From positions 7,223 through 71,222 of the forward strand of contig JAVBUR010000012.1 of NCBI GenBank assembly GCA_031555145.1: a DNA stretch of 64,000 bases, given 5' to 3'. Shown piece by piece: positions 9,564 to 17,992 of the stretch. This DNA comes from JAJDIA01 sp031555145 (lineage in GTDB: Bacteria > Bacteroidota > Bacteroidia > Bacteroidales > Tannerellaceae). Position numbers and translations under genes: made by a program. The notes under the pieces are model-generated. The model was not told where the DNA came from. It made no database searches and saw only the letters and a program-made list of their open reading frames with translations. Position 1 is the stretch's first letter; each line of letters begins with the position of its first letter.

Positions 9564-11939
9564 CTATTTAAACATATATGTTGTATGCTGGCGTATAGTA
9601 ACTGTCTTTGACTGATCGTTATATCTGATTTTTACCTTTTTGTCTTCTTTCGACCGAATACCGGCAGAGACAAGTTTTGCATTTTCCCATTTCAGATCCA
9701 CGACCAGGCCATTACGTGCGCAGAGACCTTTGATCTCTCCGTCTTCCCATCCGGAAGGCAATGCGGGCAATAAGTGAATTTCGTCCATGTGGCTTTGCAA
9801 CAACATTTCCGCTATGCCGGCCGTACCGCCCAGATTTCCATCAATCTGGAAAGGTGGGTGTACATTGAACAGGTTATATTGGGTGTTTTTAGCAAGCAAC
9901 TCCTGCACATTCGCCCCAGCCTCTTCGCCATCCAGCAAACGGGCATAAAAATTGATCATCCAGGCACGGCTCCATCCGGTATATGACCCTTGACGGTTGG
10001 TTTCGTTTTCGTTATAGAAACGGCGACGCTCAATCGTTCTGCGTGCCGCTTCAAACAAGTCCTTTTGAGAGGGATTGATGGATTTTCCGGGATAGAGGCC
10101 AAACAAATGCGAGACATGTCGATGGCCGGGTTCCACCTCCTCATAATCCTCGATCCACTCCTGAATGGTGTTGTACCTTTCACTGATGCGGACAGGAGGC
10201 AATTTAGCCAACGTGGATTGAAGCCTTTTCGGTAAATCTGTTTTGTCACCGGTTATTTTCCCGGCTTTGAGGCAAGCCTGGAATAGTTCCATGATGATTT
10301 GAATATCCATCGTAGCCCCATACGTCAAGGCAAAAACTTCACCATCCGGCAACCGGTATCTGTTTTCGGGCGAATTGGACGGAGCGGTGACCAGATACCC
10401 CTTCTTATCCGTGGTCAGATAGTCCATGATAAATTCGGCGGCCTCGACCATGGAAGGATAGGCCTCTTTTTCCAGATACTCCTTGTCGCCTGTAAACAGG
10501 TAATGCTCCCATTGATGCAAGACCAGCCAGGAACCGGCAATAGGGAATGTCCCCCACCCTACGCCGTCACTGATAGCGGTACGCCCGAAAGGATCTGTCA
10601 GATGATTCATGGTCCAACCGGTTGAATTGTATGTTTTCCGTGCTGTCACCCTCCCCGGTTCACGCAGGGCGTTAATCAGGTTGGAGAATGGAATAACCGT
10701 TTCGGACAAGTTACATACTTCGGCCGGCCAGTAGTTCATTTGTATATTAATGTTCGTATGGAAATCGGAACTCCATGCAGCCGCCATGTCTTTATTCCAA
10801 ATCCCCTGCAAGTTGGCAGGCAGCACCCCGGGCGTACGTGAGCTACCCATCAGCAGGTAACGCCCGTATTGAAAATAGAGGGCGACCAGCGAAAGGTCTT
10901 TTTCACCTTCTTTCACCCGTTTCAGCCGCTCATCGGTGGGCAGGGACGATGCGTCTCCCAAATTAAACACCACCCGGTTGAATAGGGCGCTATGGTCTGC
11001 TATCTGTTTATCTTTCACTTGTTCATAGGATTGATTCTGCACCGAAGCCAGGATCGTTTTGCAGCGATCAGCCGGATCTATACGCCGGTCGAGATCTAAC
11101 CGGGCAACGTTATAATCCGTGGCAGCCGTGAAGTAAAATACAGCTTCATCCGCATGCTCCACATAGAATGAATTGGCCAGGATGATCATCTTGCCGCCCT
11201 TGTTTTTCCCGATTATCCGTCCGGCAAACTTCATGTGAGGGCCACTTTCCCCGGTATCTTTCCCCGGCAGGTCGATAATTTGTCCGTTTATTTCCAATTC
11301 GTTCGCGGAAACCGGATGGGCTACGGCATCCTGTTCCCGGTTGTAGTGTAAACGGAAAGTCAGTTTACCCGGTGTCTCCGAAGAGAGTTTTATAACCATG
11401 CAATTATCCGGGGCGGAGACGAAGACTTCCCGGCGATACCGTATCCCATCCATTTCGTACGATACCGATGTGATACCCGTTACCAGATCCAGGCTACGCT
11501 GATAGTTCGTAATCTTTTGCGATGGATTCCTGTCGTCAATAAAATCGATGTAAATATTTCCGAAAGACTGGTAGGAACGGATACGCAAAGGATTGCTTTT
11601 CAGGTTCTTTTCAGACATTTCCACCGCTTGGGCTATCTGTCCGTTGATCAAGAACTTTTGTATTTCAGGCAATGCGGAAGCTGCATCGGCATTGGCTTCG
11701 CTTTTACATCCCGCCCACAGGCTTTCTTCGTTCAGTTGGATGGTTTCCTTATAATAATGGCCAAACACCATCGCTCCTAATCGCCCATTTCCAACCGGTA
11801 ATGCCTCGTCCCAATTCTTTGCAGGTTGTTTATACCATACTACATGATCCTGATGCTGTGCTACGACAGCCATCACGCAAAACAAACAACAGATAAAGCA
11901 ACAGATTTTTTTCATATACATGATATTAGAGATTGCCAT
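9564..11939 (-). CDS. Alpha-L-fucosidase/alpha-L-galactosidase, GH95
   Basis: Secreted GH95 enzyme. Family landmarks in order are WDEALPVGNGRLGAMVFG with IQLNEESLWAG near the N terminus, NINIQMNYWPAEV in the helical barrel, QEWIEDYEE, HRHVSHLFGLYPG and FQIDGNLGGTAGIAEM. The Asn, Glu and Asp residues in these motifs correspond to the inverting catalytic residues of AfcA-type enzymes. Known GH95 activities are release of alpha-1,2-L-fucose from host or plant glycans and of alpha-L-galactose from xyloglucan or RG-II. The Met at base 11915 (MKKICCFICC) is the better start: it opens a normal signal peptide and lies downstream of the promoter box at 11941-11948, which the longer start would nearly overlap. 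It is the first gene of the GH95-GH2-GH35 run. Confidence 0.92.
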   Translation of the reverse strand: MAISNIMYMKKICCFICCLFCVMAVVAQHQDHVVWYKQPAKNWDEALPVGNGRLGAMVFGHYYKETIQLNEESLWAGCKSEANADAASALPEIQKFLINGQIAQAVEMSEKNLKSNPLRIRSYQSFGNIYIDFIDDRNPSQKITNYQRSLDLVTGITSVSYEMDGIRYRREVFVSAPDNCMVIKLSSETPGKLTFRLHYNREQDAVAHPVSANELEINGQIIDLPGKDTGESGPHMKFAGRIIGKNKGGKMIILANSFYVEHADEAVFYFTAATDYNVARLDLDRRIDPADRCKTILASVQNQSYEQVKDKQIADHSALFNRVVFNLGDASSLPTDERLKRVKEGEKDLSLVALYFQYGRYLLMGSSRTPGVLPANLQGIWNKDMAAAWSSDFHTNINIQMNYWPAEVCNLSETVIPFSNLINALREPGRVTARKTYNSTGWTMNHLTDPFGRTAISDGVGWGTFPIAGSWLVLHQWEHYLFTGDKEYLEKEAYPSMVEAAEFIMDYLTTDKKGYLVTAPSNSPENRYRLPDGEVFALTYGATMDIQIIMELFQACLKAGKITGDKTDLPKRLQSTLAKLPPVRISERYNTIQEWIEDYEEVEPGHRHVSHLFGLYPGKSINPSQKDLFEAARRTIERRRFYNENETNRQGSYTGWSRAWMINFYARLLDGEEAGANVQELLAKNTQYNLFNVHPPFQIDGNLGGTAGIAEMLLQSHMDEIHLLPALPSGWEDGEIKGLCARNGLVVDLKWENAKLVSAGIRSKEDKKVKIRYNDQSKTVTIRQHTTYMFK

Positions 11940-11940
11940 A

Positions 11941-11948
11941 CAAATATA
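11941..11948 (-). promoter_or_regulatory. TAnnTTTG box (-7) for the GH95 operon
   Basis: Reads TATATTTG on the minus strand, 25 bp before the preferred GH95 start codon. No good TTTG -33 element is seen at the expected spacing. Confidence 0.5.
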
Positions 11949-11978
11949 GGGGAAAAAAATCCTTCGCTACAGCGACTC

Positions 11979-12038
11979 TTCCTTTTTTGTCGAGTAGGCT
12001 GGGGCTGAAATGCCCGGGCCTACTCGACAAAAAAGGAA
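11979..12038. repeat. Long perfect hairpin upstream of the GH95 operon
   Basis: A 21-bp perfect inverted repeat (11979-11999 with 12018-12038) whose outer half is a T6/A6 tract and inner half is GTCGAGTAGGC. A further 4-bp GGGC/GCCC stem closes on a TGAAAT loop. A-rich sequence follows on the plus side. It resembles a very strong bidirectional terminator separating the glycosidase operon from the accessory island. Confidence 0.75.
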
Positions 12039-12298
12039 AAGTGGATATGGTTTGGACTGATCCTGCAACACAAAAGTTTTCTCTCTGGCTGAGGTTAAGT
12101 GGACGGATAGGTACTAATACTTTTCATTCCTGCGGCGATTTATGTCTACTGGGTTTCAGCTTTTCTTTATAAAAATAAGAGCATTCAACTACTCACACCT
12201 AATGAGGTATCAAAATAAGCATAAAAATACTCTTATTTTGTTTTTCGATTATATATCACTGAATTACAACTACATATATCTGCATAAATAATAATTAT
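12039..12298. other. Gene-free stretch between the long hairpin and the island terminator
   Basis: Together with the flanking hairpins this gap spans 11940-12349. No reading frame with plausible protein character was found on either strand. The left half (12041-12170) is of mixed composition and the right half is very AT-rich. It may be decayed DNA at the left boundary of the accessory island. Confidence 0.5.
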
Positions 12299-12325
12299 CA
12301 TGCGGCACATCAGTGGTGCCGCATG
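12299..12325 (-). terminator. Terminator of the accessory-island transcript
   Basis: A 10-bp perfect stem (12299-12308 with 12316-12325, CATGCGGCAC/GTGCCGCATG) has a 7-nt loop. On the minus strand it lies 25 bp after the last stop and is followed by T/A-rich sequence. Confidence 0.65.
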
Positions 12326-12349
12326 TAATTACTATTGAGTAACTGGGAG

Positions 12350-13454
12350 TCAATCAACTGAAACACTTAGGACAGCATACAATCCAGGAGAAGCACACGA
12401 ACTGGTTGAACGACAAAATATAGTGTAATGACCGGTAGCATTGAATGTGATGTGGTTTGTATTTCCCGAAGGGTACTGTGTAATTCCTGTCAAAGGCCCC
12501 ACCATCCATTCGTAACTTCCATCTGAAGACCAAGGCAAAGCGGTATAAACAGCACTGGTCCCAAGGTTCATTGACGAAGGGCCGGAGATGGATGTCACCG
12601 GTAGAACACCAATGAAACTATTGTAGAAAGATTATATGTATTCCCTCCGTAAGTACAAGCTACACTAATTGTCGCACTTGGCGAAGTGCCAGATGATGAT
12701 TTACTGATAACAACGGTCCTTGTCCCCTGTCCACTTACAATTTGTAAGCCGGAAGGGACTGACCAACTGATTGAGGTGGAACCTTCCGGTATAGAAAATG
12801 AGGAGGAACCTGAACAGGGGACTAAGGCAAATCCTGAAATAGAAGGGTATTTCATATAGTATTGTCGCCGACCTAATTCATATGGACATTTGTCAGCCGA
12901 GTGTATATAACGACCCCAAGATCCCCATTTTGATTCGTATTTTCCAGCATTTGCTCCTGAAGTTATTCGTACTGCAGAATGATCATAGGGATTTATCCAC
13001 TCTCCAGTATGGAGAGACCAAAGCCATAATGAACCATAGTAAACTTTTATCGCATAAGGTTCTGACACTTCGATATAACTTTCGTCTTCCCAGTATTTTT
13101 TGATATTATTATTGGCTGGGGGCGTATAACTACTACTATATGGATTAAATTGTTGCCAATCGGATTTTGAGAAGGCGCTAATCCAATAGCCGCCGGTTCC
13201 TCCTTCGGATTTTACCATGCATAGGAATGACAATTGTATTCACTGGTAGCATTCCCTGTTTTGGTTACAAGACCTGTCCATCCGGCTAACGAAATGTATT
13301 CTGCTGCTTGGTTTTCAAAAAGAGCCACATTCCCGGCTGAATAAGCATATGCCTCAACCGATGTGCCATTAGGCGTGTAAACTACTTGTGCAAACAATGT
13401 ACATGTCATTAGTAGCAATATAACTGACAGTAACATTATACATAGCCTCTTCAT
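12350..13454 (-). pseudogene. Secreted Cys/His-motif protein with Ig-like repeats, broken by two frameshifts
   Basis: Three consecutive frames (13454-13212, 13233-12595, 12598-12350) read as one protein of about 368 residues if two single bases are restored, near 13218 and near 12610. Both sites sit in short homopolymers (GG, TTT). The protein has a signal peptide (about 1-22, LFAQ). A domain follows with NCHSYAW, a DHSAVRI motif, ESKWGSWGRYIH and ADKCPYE, then two Ig/PKD-like segments (SGSSSFSIPEGSTSISW; ISGPSSMNLGTSAVY). The conserved Cys and His at this spacing suggest a papain/NlpC-like fold (inference). As sequenced, the protein stops right after the Cys motif. It lies 7 bp behind a lipoprotein gene, as the last gene of the island transcript. 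Confidence 0.65.
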
Positions 13455-13461
13455 TGTATTA

Positions 13462-14154
13462 TCATTTACTGTTTAACAGATATTTTATCCCAAACTGAGT
13501 AACAAAATCGCTGAATTTTTTATCCACCCTTGAGTCATTCGTATTCATACTCAGAGCCGTTTGCATATCTTTATTTTTCTGTATGGCAGCAAGAAAATCG
13601 GCGTCATTTTCTCTAATAAGAATGATGGATATTAAAAAATTGATGGATCTTACTGCCGTGAAATTAATTAGATAATCCCTATTGAACAGTTGTTTCTGCT
13701 TCTCAATAGCCAGTTGCAAGACCGCTCTTCTCGTCTGTGCGGAGCAATTCTTCTGGAAACACTCCTGAGCAAGTCTATAAGCAAATCTTGACAAAACATA
13801 GTTCCCATCTTGAGGAGGGAAAGCTATGCTAGACCATCCGAGTTGAAAATGAGGTCGATATGCTTTACAAGCCGATATTAATTCACCTACCGTATCTATA
13901 TTATCAATTTCGTCGAGAGGATAGTTGATGTTTTCAGCTGCGTATTCATGCAGCCTAAAATCTATCTGAATAGATTTGCTTGCTATTTTCACATATTCTA
14001 CTCCCGTTGGGCTGTGAGACAATTTCCTGTTTGTGTCATCGCTAGAAACCTCTATATCTGATATTTCATTGAAGAGGAGGTCTTCATTTGCCAATTGACA
14101 GGCAAATAGGGACATCATCAACATAGCCGATAAAAATGCATTCGTTTTTTTCAT
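13462..14154 (-). CDS. Hypothetical lipoprotein, 230 residues
   Basis: Unrecognised family. A lipoprotein signal peptide ends in LFACQ (Cys19). The rest is soluble, with a helical middle rich in Ala/Leu/Gln (RFAYRLAQECFQKNCSAQTRRAVLQLAIEK) and no membrane segment. Composition is AT-rich like the rest of the island. It lies between the small lipoprotein gene (4 bp upstream) and the Cys/His-motif gene (7 bp downstream), so the three are probably translated from one message. Its frame is intact, unlike its neighbours. A role as a partner or protective protein for the Cys/His protein is possible but rests on position alone. Confidence 0.7.
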   Translation of the reverse strand: MKKTNAFLSAMLMMSLFACQLANEDLLFNEISDIEVSSDDTNRKLSHSPTGVEYVKIASKSIQIDFRLHEYAAENINYPLDEIDNIDTVGELISACKAYRPHFQLGWSSIAFPPQDGNYVLSRFAYRLAQECFQKNCSAQTRRAVLQLAIEKQKQLFNRDYLINFTAVRSINFLISIILIRENDADFLAAIQKNKDMQTALSMNTNDSRVDKKFSDFVTQFGIKYLLNSK

Positions 14155-14157
14155 GAC

Positions 14158-14383
14158 TCAATTGTTTTTTGAAATTTCGATAAAAGCATCCAAAAATTGT
14201 GGATTATCGCTAATTAGTTCCGGGTCGCACAGGATAATCCCATGCCAATTTACTTTCTTGCTCATCAACGGACTTTGTGACCACCGGCTCTTCTTTTCCG
14301 AGAGAGTCAAATTTGTCACTACATCCGGCAACGATTACACCTAGTGTAATTGTTGTAATAATAAAAATGATTTTTACGTTCAT
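14158..14383 (-). pseudogene. Small lipoprotein (about 75 residues) with one frameshift
   Basis: The ATG at 14383 opens a lipoprotein signal (VKIIFIITTITLGVIVAGC, Cys21). The frame stops at 14210 after 57 residues. Removing one T near 14248 joins it to a second frame, SKWHGIILCDPELISDNP and then QFLDAFIEISKNN, ending at 14158, four bases before the next gene start. The second half looks like real protein and ends at the natural operon spacing, so the full product was probably about 75 residues. The family is not recognised. As sequenced, only the 57-residue form would be made. Confidence 0.6.
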
Positions 14384-14646
14384 GCTACTTCTTACTTCTA
14401 GTTTGAGATAAATAGTATTGGCGAAAAAACAAGTCCAATAAGAAGCTACCGCCTAAGCATCTACAACTGCTATAAACCTTTAGAGGCAGATAGTTGGTAC
14501 CACAAGTCTTGTAATGACATACATTCCGAATCAAAGCTATGCTTTCTTTCCGAGAATATCCGGGAATTAACTAAACAAAAATAAACAAATGGGGCGGCAT
14601 TTCCCCTCCCTAAACAAACGGATAATAGGTGAACATAAGGAGAGCG

Positions 14647-15261
14647 TCACAAAGAGCGGATATAGCTATCGAAAACATCAAGCGGTTTGCCTTCTCCAAG
14701 GATCAAGTTGCAAAGTCTTCTTCGTTTAGTTGATGCGTATTGCTCATATCCGGCTATACAGATTCCGATTGTTTTTGGGTTTAGGTTTGCTTTGGTCATA
14801 TATAGGGTAAGTTTTGTCTGATAGTCAATACCAGGGAAAACCTGTAGGAGATGCTTATTAAAATCCGGAAAGGTGTTGTCTATTGCTTTTATAAGGGCTA
14901 ATATATCCTTTTTGCTAATTGTATTAGGGGCATAGTTATAAAATAGCATGTATATATCAGAAGTATAAAATGCTTTTTCTCTTTCTTCGCCCAATCCCTT
15001 CGCCTCTTCTGACAATTGTTCTAATACTTCCACTTCATGCTCCTCACACTCAGACCGTGACTCCTTGCCTGGAACGTTTTTATTCAGTTCATTAAGCCTT
15101 TTTTCAGCGGCTAACCACTCTTTCTTCTTACGTAGCAGATAAATAATAAGGCCAATACATACCAAAAACAAGAAAATGACCACCCATAACAGCATACTCC
15201 AACTGCTGTGGTTTATATAACCTGATAGGTACGATTCTGCTATGAATAACAAGTATCTCAT
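14647..15261 (-). CDS. Membrane-anchored LuxR-like HTH regulator (short form)
   Basis: 204 residues. A transmembrane helix (about 23-44, SMLLWVVIFLFLVCIGLIIYL) follows a short N-terminal segment. A charged coiled-coil stretch (about 45-95, KKKEWLAAEKRLNELN) comes next. The C-terminal domain (about 115-200) has the pattern of the HTH ends of Bacteroidetes TPR/DUF6377 regulators: FPDFNKHLLQVFPG, then a helix pair ending YASTKRRRLCNLI. The usual periplasmic TPR sensor part is missing, so it may be truncated at its N terminus or a short form. The position before the lipoprotein genes on the same strand suggests that it controls them (inference). A TATCTTCG box lies 40 bp upstream. Confidence 0.5.
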   Translation of the reverse strand: MRYLLFIAESYLSGYINHSSWSMLLWVVIFLFLVCIGLIIYLLRKKKEWLAAEKRLNELNKNVPGKESRSECEEHEVEVLEQLSEEAKGLGEEREKAFYTSDIYMLFYNYAPNTISKKDILALIKAIDNTFPDFNKHLLQVFPGIDYQTKLTLYMTKANLNPKTIGICIAGYEQYASTKRRRLCNLILGEGKPLDVFDSYIRSL

Positions 15262-15300
15262 AAGCCTAAGCGCTATTTGGCGTTTTACCCTAATCTGTTA

Positions 15301-15308
15301 CGAAGATA
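15301..15308 (-). promoter_or_regulatory. Possible -7 box for the LuxR-like regulator gene
   Basis: Reads TATCTTCG on the minus strand, one mismatch from TAnnTTTG, 40 bp before the start codon at 15261. Confidence 0.35.
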
Positions 15309-15410
15309 GCCATTTTAAAAAAAAGTCAGATGAAGATAAAAGAATAAGTTCTTTTTACGCAGATTACCGTTGTTTTTGACCGGGATGGCCGCAGGATGCA
15401 ATAAAATCCC

Positions 15411-15418
15411 TACTTTTG
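15411..15418 (+). promoter_or_regulatory. TAnnTTTG box for aroA
   Basis: TACTTTTG, a full match to the Bacteroidetes -7 element, 28 bp before the aroA ATG. No TTTG lies at the ideal -33 position. Confidence 0.5.
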
Positions 15419-15446
15419 TGTGTTATAAGAAGACATACTATCGACA

Positions 15447-16676
15447 ATGAAGTACCTGATCCGGAAAACGGAAGACATAAAGGAGGCGGTTATCAACCTG
15501 CCGGCATCGAAGAGTATCAGTAACAGGGCGCTTATTCTGAATGCGTTGAGTTATAGCCCGTATGATGTGCGGAACCTGGCGGATTGCGATGATACGAATG
15601 TGCTTAACCGGGCGTTGAATTCCAACACCAACCATTTCGATATCGGGGCAGCGGGGACGGCCATGCGGTTTCTAACAGCGTTCCTGGCAAAGATCGTAGG
15701 AGAATGGACGATTACGGGGTCTGCACGGATGAAGAATCGTCCGATCGGGCCGCTGGTGGATGCATTGAATGCACTGGGTGGACGGATTGAGTATATGGAA
15801 AAAACCGGCTTCCCGCCGTTGCGTATCTATGGCAGTGCCTTGCAGGGGGGAGAAATCACAGTGCCGGGAAATATCAGTTCACAATATATATCCGCCTTGT
15901 TGATGATTGCTCCGTTGATGGAAAAAGGATTGCAGATCAAGTTGGAAGGAGAGGTGATTTCCCGTCCGTATATTGAGCTGACGCTGGGGATGATGGAGAT
16001 ATTCGGCGTGCATTGCACATTCGAAGACAATGTGATTACGGTGCCGATGGGTGAATATACACCTGTTCCTTTTACGGTGGAACCGGACTGGAGTGCGGCG
16101 TCATACTGGTTTGAGATCGCTTCTTTGTCATCGACCGATACAATCTATCAGATACCGGAGTTAAATAATGATAGCCTCCAGGGAGATGCCATTTGCCAGG
16201 CGTTGTTCCGGAAGTTGGGGGTAGGCATGAACGTATCCGGAAACCGGGCGACATTGAAGGGTTCGGCAACCAACTGTCCGCTTTTTGAACATGATTTTAT
16301 GGAGACGCCTGACCTGGCGCAGACATTTGCCGTTTCCTGTGCATTGAAGGAGATTCCTTTCCACTTTACGGGTTTACAGAGTTTGCGTATTAAAGAGACA
16401 GACCGTATCCTGGCACTGAAGACGGAATTGAAGAAGCTGGGCTATGTGTTGGCCGATACCGCCGACACGCTAACATGGAACGGCGAACGGTGTGCGCCGG
16501 ATACTGATCCGGTGATTGCCACCTACGAAGACCACCGCATGGCAATGGCATTTGCGCCGGCGGCCCTGGTGCGTCCGGCAGGCATTACAATTGCCGATCC
16601 GCAGGTGGTGTCTAAAAGCTATCCCGGGTACTGGGAGGATTTGAAGAAAACTGGTTTTACAATTACAGAGGTATAA
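15447..16676 (+). CDS. aroA: 3-phosphoshikimate 1-carboxyvinyltransferase (EPSP synthase)
   Basis: Sixth step of the shikimate pathway: transfers the enolpyruvyl group of PEP to shikimate-3-phosphate in the cytoplasm. Substrate-binding Lys and Arg sit in LPASKSISNRALIL (K22, R27). The PEP-binding loop is GAAGTAMRF (69-75). The second-half signatures RIKETDRI and YEDHRMAMA are both present. At 409 residues it is somewhat shorter than the enterobacterial enzyme, usual for Bacteroidetes. It starts a plus-strand run in which the next genes follow within 15-32 bp, and aroK lies about 5 kb downstream. Confidence 0.96.
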   Translation: MKYLIRKTEDIKEAVINLPASKSISNRALILNALSYSPYDVRNLADCDDTNVLNRALNSNTNHFDIGAAGTAMRFLTAFLAKIVGEWTITGSARMKNRPIGPLVDALNALGGRIEYMEKTGFPPLRIYGSALQGGEITVPGNISSQYISALLMIAPLMEKGLQIKLEGEVISRPYIELTLGMMEIFGVHCTFEDNVITVPMGEYTPVPFTVEPDWSAASYWFEIASLSSTDTIYQIPELNNDSLQGDAICQALFRKLGVGMNVSGNRATLKGSATNCPLFEHDFMETPDLAQTFAVSCALKEIPFHFTGLQSLRIKETDRILALKTELKKLGYVLADTADTLTWNGERCAPDTDPVIATYEDHRMAMAFAPAALVRPAGITIADPQVVSKSYPGYWEDLKKTGFTITEV

Positions 16677-16691
16677 AGAGGAATACATACG

Positions 16692-17111
16692 ATGATTTAT
16701 CTGATTCTTGGCCTGATAGTCCTTGGTTGCGTGGCTGCCGTATTCGGTTATTTCCGCAACAAGCGATTACAGCAAATGCTGGAACGCGGGGAGATTGACA
16801 CCATACCCGAAGCACAGGAGATCCCTGAGGTATGCTGTGGGCAGCATGAACTATGCGAACGCGATAGTCTACTGGCGGCAGTCAGCAAGCAGATTGACTA
16901 TTACGAAGACGAAGACCTGGATCGTTTCCGCGGCACGGAGGCAGCGGCCTACGACGAAGCAGCGGTTGGCGAATTCCGCGAAGTGCTCTATACCCTGCGG
17001 GATGTGGAAGTGGCCGGATGGTTACGCAGCCTGCAACTACGTGCCATCAATCTGCCCGATGCGCTGAAGGATGAAGCCTTCCTGATCGTCGGGGAACGGC
17101 GGATACATTAA
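16692..17111 (+). CDS. Conserved hypothetical protein with one membrane anchor and a Cys cluster
   Basis: 139 residues. An N-terminal transmembrane helix (about 1-20) is followed by a short basic stretch (RNKRLQ), then an acidic soluble domain. The soluble part has a compact cysteine/histidine group, VCCGQHELCER (about residues 47-57), that could bind a metal. A helical region follows (EFREVLYTLRDVEVAGWLRSLQLRAINLPD). It is placed between aroA and the metal ABC permease gene with 15- and 28-bp gaps. The function is unknown; the Cys/His cluster next to a metal permease is suggestive only. Confidence 0.8.
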   Translation: MIYLILGLIVLGCVAAVFGYFRNKRLQQMLERGEIDTIPEAQEIPEVCCGQHELCERDSLLAAVSKQIDYYEDEDLDRFRGTEAAAYDEAAVGEFREVLYTLRDVEVAGWLRSLQLRAINLPDALKDEAFLIVGERRIH

Positions 17112-17139
17112 ACGACGGACACAGATACAGTAACGACGC

Positions 17140-17961
17140 ATGGAGATCCTACACTATACCTTCTTCCAACATGCCCTGATTGGCAGCCTGCTGACGGCCA
17201 TTACCTGCGGGGTCGTGGGTACGTATATCGTAGCACGCCGGCTGGTGTTTATCAGCGGGGGGATTACGCACGCTTCTTTCGGCGGACTGGGACTGGGGTT
17301 TTACCTGGGGATGAATCCGACGCTGATGGCGATGGTATTCTCTGTCCTCTCGGCCTTTGGGGTGGAATGGGCGAGTAAGTCGCAGCATGTGCGGGAAGAT
17401 TCGGCCATTGCCGGGATCTGGTCACTGGGTATGGCACTGGGGGTGATCTTTATTTTCCTTACGCCGGGGTATGCACCGAATCTGTCGGCCTATTTGTTTG
17501 GGAATATATTGACGATTTCGTTGGCGGATATCTGTTGGATGGCAGCGTTGGCAGTAGTGCTGCTGGTGCTCTTTTCGGTATTCCTGCGGGAGATTGTGTT
17601 TGTGGCATTCGACCGTGATTTTGCCCGTACGCAAGGGTTACCCGTCAAACTGGTGGAATATGGGATGATTTGTTTGATTGCCATTACGATTGTGCTCTCG
17701 ATCCGACTGGTGGGTATTATGCTATTGATGAGCATGTTGACATTGCCACAGATTACCTTAAATTTGTTTACGGCCGACTTTAAAAAGATTATGATCGGCA
17801 GCGTGGTCCTGGGTTTTGCGGCCTGTATCGCGGGGTTGATCCTCTCCTATCTGATCAATGTGCCTTCGGGGGCATTTATTATCCTTGTCCTGGTGGTTCT
17901 CTTTTTAGGGGCAAAAGCAATAAAAACAGTCACGAAACGTTACTATACAGACAAGGTATAG
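17140..17961 (+). CDS. Metal ABC transporter permease (ZnuB/MntB, ABC-3 family)
   Basis: 273-residue inner-membrane protein with about eight transmembrane segments and the ABC-3 family signatures. These include the N-terminal ARRLVFISGGITHASFGGLG, the coupling-helix region QGLPVKLVEYG, and SIRLVGIMLLMSMLTLP. Such permeases import Zn2+, Mn2+ or Fe2+ with a cytoplasmic ATPase and a surface binding protein. Neither partner gene is in the window, so they must be encoded elsewhere. It sits in the aroA run, 28 bp after the Cys-cluster protein and 31 bp before the SprE-like gene. The metal cannot be assigned from sequence. Confidence 0.9.
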   Translation: MEILHYTFFQHALIGSLLTAITCGVVGTYIVARRLVFISGGITHASFGGLGLGFYLGMNPTLMAMVFSVLSAFGVEWASKSQHVREDSAIAGIWSLGMALGVIFIFLTPGYAPNLSAYLFGNILTISLADICWMAALAVVLLVLFSVFLREIVFVAFDRDFARTQGLPVKLVEYGMICLIAITIVLSIRLVGIMLLMSMLTLPQITLNLFTADFKKIMIGSVVLGFAACIAGLILSYLINVPSGAFIILVLVVLFLGAKAIKTVTKRYYTDKV

Positions 17962-17992
17962 CCTTGCATATGACCCTATTCGGGATCAAAGG

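Noticed and set aside
12085..12115. Similarity to the 3' end of 23S rRNA (GGATAGGTACTAATAC)
   Set aside because: Only about 15 bases resemble the rRNA end; the flanks do not continue into 23S or 5S rRNA sequence.
11933..12172. 79-codon plus-strand frame across the long hairpin
   Set aside because: It runs through both arms of the inverted repeat, has no start signal and has implausible protein composition.
13212..13233. Programmed -1 frameshift between the first two segments of the Cys/His protein gene
   Set aside because: The site is not an X XXY YYZ slippery heptamer, and the same gene has a second shift; mutation or sequence error is simpler.
14153..14344. 63-codon plus-strand ORF in the island
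   Set aside because: It is antisense to the small lipoprotein, whose signal peptide and tail are far more protein-like.
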